From Candidatus Nanopelagicaceae bacterium (lineage in GTDB: Bacteria > Actinomycetota > Actinomycetes > Nanopelagicales > Nanopelagicaceae), in NCBI GenBank assembly GCA_947489825.1, contig CANLFL010000024.1:1-8852 (forward strand): a stretch of 8,852 nucleotides of DNA, written 5' to 3'. This document shows, one piece after another, positions 6,168-8,852 of the stretch (its first letter is position 1; every line of letters begins with the position of its first letter). The notes below the pieces were generated by a model. The model was not told the origin of the DNA. It worked only from the letters and a program-made list of their open reading frames with translations, and searched no databases. Made by a program: the position numbers and the translations under genes.

Positions 6168-7118
6168 ATGGAAATCAGACGTGCGGGAAAGAGCGGACTC
6201 GAGCTATCCCGCCTCGGACTGGGCACGATGACATGGGGACGCGATACAGATACGCACGAAGCCGCTGAGCAGATGCGCAGTTATATCGAGGCTGGCGGAA
6301 ATTTTATCGACACCGCGGCTAGTTATGCTGCTGGAGATGCCGAACGTGTCATCGGCGGACTAGTTGGAACATTTTTCAATCGCGAAGACGTGGTGATTGC
6401 TACTAAGGCGGGGATCTCCTTTCCTGAAGGTGTCAGAACAGTAAATAATTCACGCCACTTTCTGATTGGAGAATTAGAGAAATCTCTGACGCGTTTAGGT
6501 AGTGACTATGTGGATATATGGCAGATCCACTCATGGGATGCACATGTCGCACTCGAAGACACACTCTCTGCCTTAGATTTTGCATACACCTCAGGTAAGG
6601 CCCGCTACGTCGGCATTTCAAATTTTAATGGCTGGCAGAGTGCGCGGGCGATCTCTCTACAAGAGGCTAATACTGCTAAAGCTCCGATAGCGACGATTCA
6701 AAGCGAGTACTCATTGCTCAATCGTTCTATTGAGAACGAAATTCTGGATTGCGCCACTGAACTTGGTGTTGGAATTCTTGCTTGGTCCCCGCTCGGTCGC
6801 GGTGTACTCACTGGAAAATATAGAAATTCAATACCTGCCGATTCACGAGGTGCGACCCCTCACTTTGCAAACTTCATATCAACATATTTGAATCGAGACT
6901 ATGCTCGCGTTGTAGAAGCTGTAGCCGCTGCTGCCTCAGGTTTGGGTTACTCCCCGCTAGAAGTAGCACTTGCCTGGGTTCGCGATGCACCAGGAGTAAC
7001 AAGTGCAATCGTTGGTGCACGCACAGGTGCTCAACTACGTGGAGCACTCACCGTGGAAGAGATAGTTCTGCCAGATGTTGTACGAACCGCTCTGAATGAA
7101 GTCTCAAGCGGTTTCTAA
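6168..7118 (+). CDS. Aldo/keto reductase, 316 aa
   Basis: A cytosolic NAD(P)H-dependent oxidoreductase that reduces aldehydes or ketones in an (alpha/beta)8 barrel. The catalytic tetrad is complete: Asp48 and Tyr53 in FIDTAASY, Lys80 in VVIATKAG and His121 in WQIHSWD. Family signatures are LGLGTMTWG (16-24), YVGISNFNGWQ about two thirds along the barrel, SEYSLLNR, AWSPLGRGVLTGKY and, near the C-terminus, AIVGARTGAQL, the phosphate-binding part of the cofactor site. The pattern is that of the bacterial 'general' AKR group (Tas/YajO-like), so the substrate cannot be named. The ATG at 6168 is chosen over GTG 6159 because of the upstream TAGGGT/AGGG signal. It diverges from the phosphatase block, and its 3' end overlaps the peptidase gene by 15 bp on the opposite strand. 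Confidence 0.93.
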   Translation: MEIRRAGKSGLELSRLGLGTMTWGRDTDTHEAAEQMRSYIEAGGNFIDTAASYAAGDAERVIGGLVGTFFNREDVVIATKAGISFPEGVRTVNNSRHFLIGELEKSLTRLGSDYVDIWQIHSWDAHVALEDTLSALDFAYTSGKARYVGISNFNGWQSARAISLQEANTAKAPIATIQSEYSLLNRSIENEILDCATELGVGILAWSPLGRGVLTGKYRNSIPADSRGATPHFANFISTYLNRDYARVVEAVAAAASGLGYSPLEVALAWVRDAPGVTSAIVGARTGAQLRGALTVEEIVLPDVVRTALNEVSSGF

Positions 7119-8426
7119 GAAATCCTTAAGGACATTTACACCGAAGCGAAGACCATCAACTGGTACTCGCTCATCAACACCGTGAAATAACGCCATAAAA
7201 TCTAGATCCGGATCTAGTTTTAAGGGTGAAAATCCGTAACCAATAATTCCAATCTTTGAGAGCGCCTTATTATCGGTGCCGCCACTCATTGTAAAAGGCA
7301 CTGGAATTCCATCACCATCATGTTTGATCAAAGCTGCACACATAGCATCAACCAGATCACCTTCAAATGGAACTTCAAGAGCGATATCTGTAACGATTGT
7401 CTCGATTCGAATATCTGGACCCACAATTTCGCGAATTGTCGCATTCATTTCGTCTTCATAACCTGGAAGGAAGCGGCCATCAACTACAGCACTTGCTTCT
7501 CCCGGAATCACATTCTCTTTATAGCCAGCAGATAACATGGAAGGGTTCGCTGTATTTTGCAACGTTGCCCCGATCATTCGTGACGCACTTCCAAATTCGG
7601 TGAGAAGTGGACGAAGATCTTTTAGATCGAAAGGCTTGCCTGAAGCTTTAGCAACTGTTTCAAAGAGGCGCTTCACCGTTGCGGTATATCGCTGTGGCCA
7701 TTGATATCGACCAATCTTTGCTACCGCTTCCGTGAGGGCGGTAATGGCATTCTCTTCGTTGATCACTGAGCCGTGACCCGCTCTGCCTTGGGCAACGAGT
7801 CGAATCCAGTGAATTCCTTTTTCAGCCGTCTCTACAAAATAGAAACGTTTCGCGTTGGGAAGTGTGATTGAGAAACCACCAACCTCCGAGATTGCTTCAG
7901 TACATCCTGCAAAAACTTCTGGATGTTCGGCAACCATCCAGCGAGACCCGAAGCTACTGCCAGCCTCTTCATCTGCAAAAAATGCGAGAGTGATGGGACG
8001 TGGCGGCTTGTATCCAACGCGCGCCCATTGACGTACAACTGCGATAATCATCGCATCCATATTTTTCATATCAACTGCGCCGCGTCCCCAGATAAATCCA
8101 TCTTTAAGGATTCCACCGAATGGATCAACGCTCCAGTCCTCTGCCATCGCAGGAACAACATCGAGGTGGCCATGAACAACCAGTCCGGGACGATCGGGAT
8201 GCGTACTTTCTAAATGCGCGATTACGTTGCAACGATTGGGAGCAGATTCAAATATTGTGGATGTGATTCCAACTTCTGCTAATTGCGCGACAACATACTC
8301 TGCTGCTGCCTTCTCATCTCCCCTGCCCTCACCAAAGTTGACACTTGGAATTCGAATTAACTCTTGGCAGATACGGATAGCTTCGGCTTCGAGTTCTTCA
8401 CGGAGGGCGTTCTTATCTGTTGTCAT
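7104..8426 (-). CDS. M20-family zinc metallohydrolase (DapE/ArgE/carboxypeptidase-like), 440 aa
   Basis: A predicted cytosolic di-zinc amidohydrolase or peptidase. All metal and catalytic residues of clan MH are present, numbering from ATG 8426: His87 and Asp89 in VVHGHLDVVP, bridging Asp119 in IWGRGAVDMKN, catalytic Glu153 and ligand Glu154 in FFADEEAGS, Glu181 in ISEVGG, and His415 in LFHGVDERVP. The dimerisation/lid domain lies about residues 205-320 (GRAGHGS at 214-220, DGRFLPG at 316-322). Glu181 rather than Asp as third ligand fits the carboxypeptidase/DapE side of M20, but the substrate (succinyl-diaminopimelate, acetyl-ornithine, dipeptide) cannot be decided from sequence. From memory, the M. 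tuberculosis neighbourhood homologue is Rv2141c, called dapE2. The start is taken as ATG 8426: GATACT lies six bases upstream. An in-frame TTG at 8444 would add only six unconserved residues. Confidence 0.9.
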   Translation of the reverse strand: MTTDKNALREELEAEAIRICQELIRIPSVNFGEGRGDEKAAAEYVVAQLAEVGITSTIFESAPNRCNVIAHLESTHPDRPGLVVHGHLDVVPAMAEDWSVDPFGGILKDGFIWGRGAVDMKNMDAMIIAVVRQWARVGYKPPRPITLAFFADEEAGSSFGSRWMVAEHPEVFAGCTEAISEVGGFSITLPNAKRFYFVETAEKGIHWIRLVAQGRAGHGSVINEENAITALTEAVAKIGRYQWPQRYTATVKRLFETVAKASGKPFDLKDLRPLLTEFGSASRMIGATLQNTANPSMLSAGYKENVIPGEASAVVDGRFLPGYEDEMNATIREIVGPDIRIETIVTDIALEVPFEGDLVDAMCAALIKHDGDGIPVPFTMSGGTDNKALSKIGIIGYGFSPLKLDPDLDFMALFHGVDERVPVDGLRFGVNVLKDFLETA

Positions 8427-8432
8427 GGCGTA

Positions 8433-8438
8433 AGTATC
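8433..8438 (-). promoter_or_regulatory. Possible -10 of the M20 metallohydrolase gene (GATACT)
   Basis: Minus-strand GATACT matches TATACT except at the first base and ends six bases before ATG 8426, the same spacing as the metH, phosphatase and mshC candidates. The first-base mismatch and missing -35 keep this tentative. Confidence 0.3.
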
Positions 8439-8475
8439 CACCAAGAGCGCTGGAGTGCCATAGGAATTGACCGCT

Positions 8476-8504
8476 TTGCCTTGGACTCTCAGGGTTGATA
8501 TCGT
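8476..8504 (+). promoter_or_regulatory. Possible promoter for tRNA-Leu/apt (TTGCCT-N17-TATCGT)
   Basis: TTGCCT at 8476-8481 and TATCGT at 8499-8504 are separated by 17 bases. This is the best-spaced rightward pair in the gap before the tRNA and would give a leader of about 65 bases. Both hexamers are imperfect, and the -10 overlaps the left arm of a dyad at 8491-8524, so assignment is weak. Confidence 0.25.
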
Positions 8505-8524
8505 GTGCTCTCTTGATCAGCCCT
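8491..8524. repeat. Inverted repeat AGGGTTGAT-N16-ATCAGCCCT upstream of tRNA-Leu
   Basis: The arms at 8491-8499 and 8516-8524 pair over nine positions with one G-U wobble and enclose a 16-base loop. No T-run follows on either strand, so it does not look like an intrinsic terminator. It could be an operator dyad or a leader hairpin. It lies between the divergently transcribed peptidase and tRNA genes. Confidence 0.35.
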
Positions 8525-8575
8525 TGTGAGTCGAAAGACTAGGTGAGGTTATTAAGGGTCAAGGTATTTATACTG

Positions 8576-8659
8576 GTCCGGGTGGCGGAATTGGCAGACG
8601 CGCTAGCTTGAGGTGTTAGTGCCCGCAAGGGCTTGAGGGTTCAACTCCCTTCCCGGACA
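8576..8659 (+). tRNA. tRNA-Leu, anticodon GAG
   Basis: A full class II tRNA of 84 bases. Acceptor stem GTCCGGG (8576-8582) pairs with CCCGGAC (8652-8658), and discriminator A8659 is typical for leucine. The anticodon stem CTAGC/GTTAG (8603-8607/8615-8619) closes the loop TTGAGGT, giving anticodon GAG at 8610-8612, which reads CUC and CUU. The long variable arm is GCCC-GCAA-GGGC (8621-8632). The T-arm GAGGG-TTCAACT-CCCTT (8635-8651) has one G-U pair. The 3' CCA is not encoded and must be added after transcription. apt begins about 40 bases downstream with no hairpin/T-run terminator between, so co-transcription is possible. Confidence 0.97.
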
Positions 8660-8686
8660 CGCACTAAGTAATACCCACTAAGAATG

Positions 8687-8690
8687 AGGG
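8687..8690 (+). promoter_or_regulatory. Shine-Dalgarno AGGG for apt
   Basis: AGGG (within GAGGGTGA) sits 8 bases before the GTG at 8699, a normal spacing. This supports GTG 8699 over the in-frame ATG at 8684, which the motif overlaps. It contrasts with the leaderless-type starts elsewhere in the window and fits an mRNA that continues from the tRNA transcript. Confidence 0.45.
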
Positions 8691-8698
8691 TGACGAAG

Positions 8699-8852
8699 GT
8701 GAATGTAGAACAAGCTTTGTCACTGATTCGCATAATACCTGACTATCCAAAACCAGGAATTCTTTTTCAAGACATTACGCCCGTACTGAGCAACCCTGAA
8801 GCTTTCAATATCGTTGTGCGCGCACTCGCGCAGGTAGATCCAGAAAGCACAG
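8699..8852 (+). CDS. apt: Adenine phosphoribosyltransferase, N-terminal part (cut by window edge)
   Basis: Apt converts adenine and PRPP to AMP plus pyrophosphate in purine salvage. Only 51 codons are present. The N-terminal signature [19 protein letters not shown] (about residues 12-30) is characteristic of APRTases (E. coli reads [15 protein letters not shown]), followed by [20 protein letters not shown]. The PRPP-binding loop lies outside the window. The GTG at 8699 is chosen for its Shine-Dalgarno; in-frame GTG 8690 and ATG 8684 are alternatives that add 3 or 5 residues. It lies 39 bases downstream of tRNA-Leu on the same strand. Confidence 0.9.
   Translation, partial: MNVEQALSLIRIIPDYPKPGILFQDITPVLSNPEAFNIVVRALAQVDPEST

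Noticed and set aside
8427..8444. TTG start at 8444 for the M20 metallohydrolase
   Set aside because: It adds six unremarkable residues; ATG 8426 is a better codon and has a GATACT hexamer at the spacing used by other genes here.
8569..8574. TATACT as the tRNA-Leu -10
   Set aside because: It ends one base before the mature tRNA 5' end, so transcription would start inside the tRNA.
8684..8698. ATG at 8684 as the apt start
   Set aside because: In frame but without a Shine-Dalgarno or -10 at suitable distance, and it overlaps the AGGG that serves GTG 8699. Not fully excluded.
1..8852. Mobile element, prophage, CRISPR, toxin-antitoxin or defence locus
   Set aside because: No transposase, integrase, direct-repeat array, attachment-site duplication or defence domain was seen; every long frame is a housekeeping or conserved actinobacterial gene.

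Overview
The window looks like ordinary chromosome from a mid-GC actinobacterium. Three things point there: a mycothiol ligase (mshC), three protein families largely confined to Actinobacteria (SCO1664-like, DUF3090, MSMEG_4193-like), and several starts with the leaderless promoter pattern common in that phylum. The moderate GC, short intergenic gaps and small overlaps would suit a streamlined freshwater lineage such as the acI/Nanopelagicales group, but that placement is inference. From memory, the order metH / PAC2 / mshC / SCO1664-like / DUF3090 / phosphatase / M20 peptidase matches the Mycobacterium tuberculosis Rv2124c-Rv2141c neighbourhood, with other genes missing in between.

Layout. 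Positions 1-2046 (minus) hold the N-terminal 682 codons of cobalamin-dependent methionine synthase, cut by the left edge. PAC2-family gene 2075-2938 (plus) diverges from it with 28 bp between start codons. Positions 2940-6117 (minus) form one gene block, transcribed in the order histidine-phosphatase-fold protein, DUF3090 zinc-finger-like protein, SCO1664-like kinase-fold protein, mshC. The first three are joined by ATGA overlaps. Mycothiol ligase follows after 9 bases and may have its own promoter. An aldo/keto reductase (6168-7118, plus) diverges from the block and overlaps, tail to tail, an M20-family metallohydrolase (7104-8426, minus). A short intergenic stretch with a dyad precedes tRNA-Leu(GAG) (8576-8659), and the first 51 codons of apt run off the right edge.

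Functional links: MetH and MshC both belong to sulfur/thiol metabolism (methionine synthesis; cysteine ligation to GlcN-Ins for mycothiol). The kinase-fold, zinc-finger and phosphatase-fold trio is a conserved cassette whose biochemical role I do not know; it is the best candidate here for an undescribed system. No mobile element, CRISPR array, phage gene, toxin-antitoxin pair or defence gene was seen.

The most distinctive non-coding signal is a -10-like TANNNT hexamer ending 6 or 7 bases before five of the start codons (metH, PAC2, phosphatase, AKR, mshC). It is absent from the two ATGA-coupled starts, which suggests leaderless transcription.
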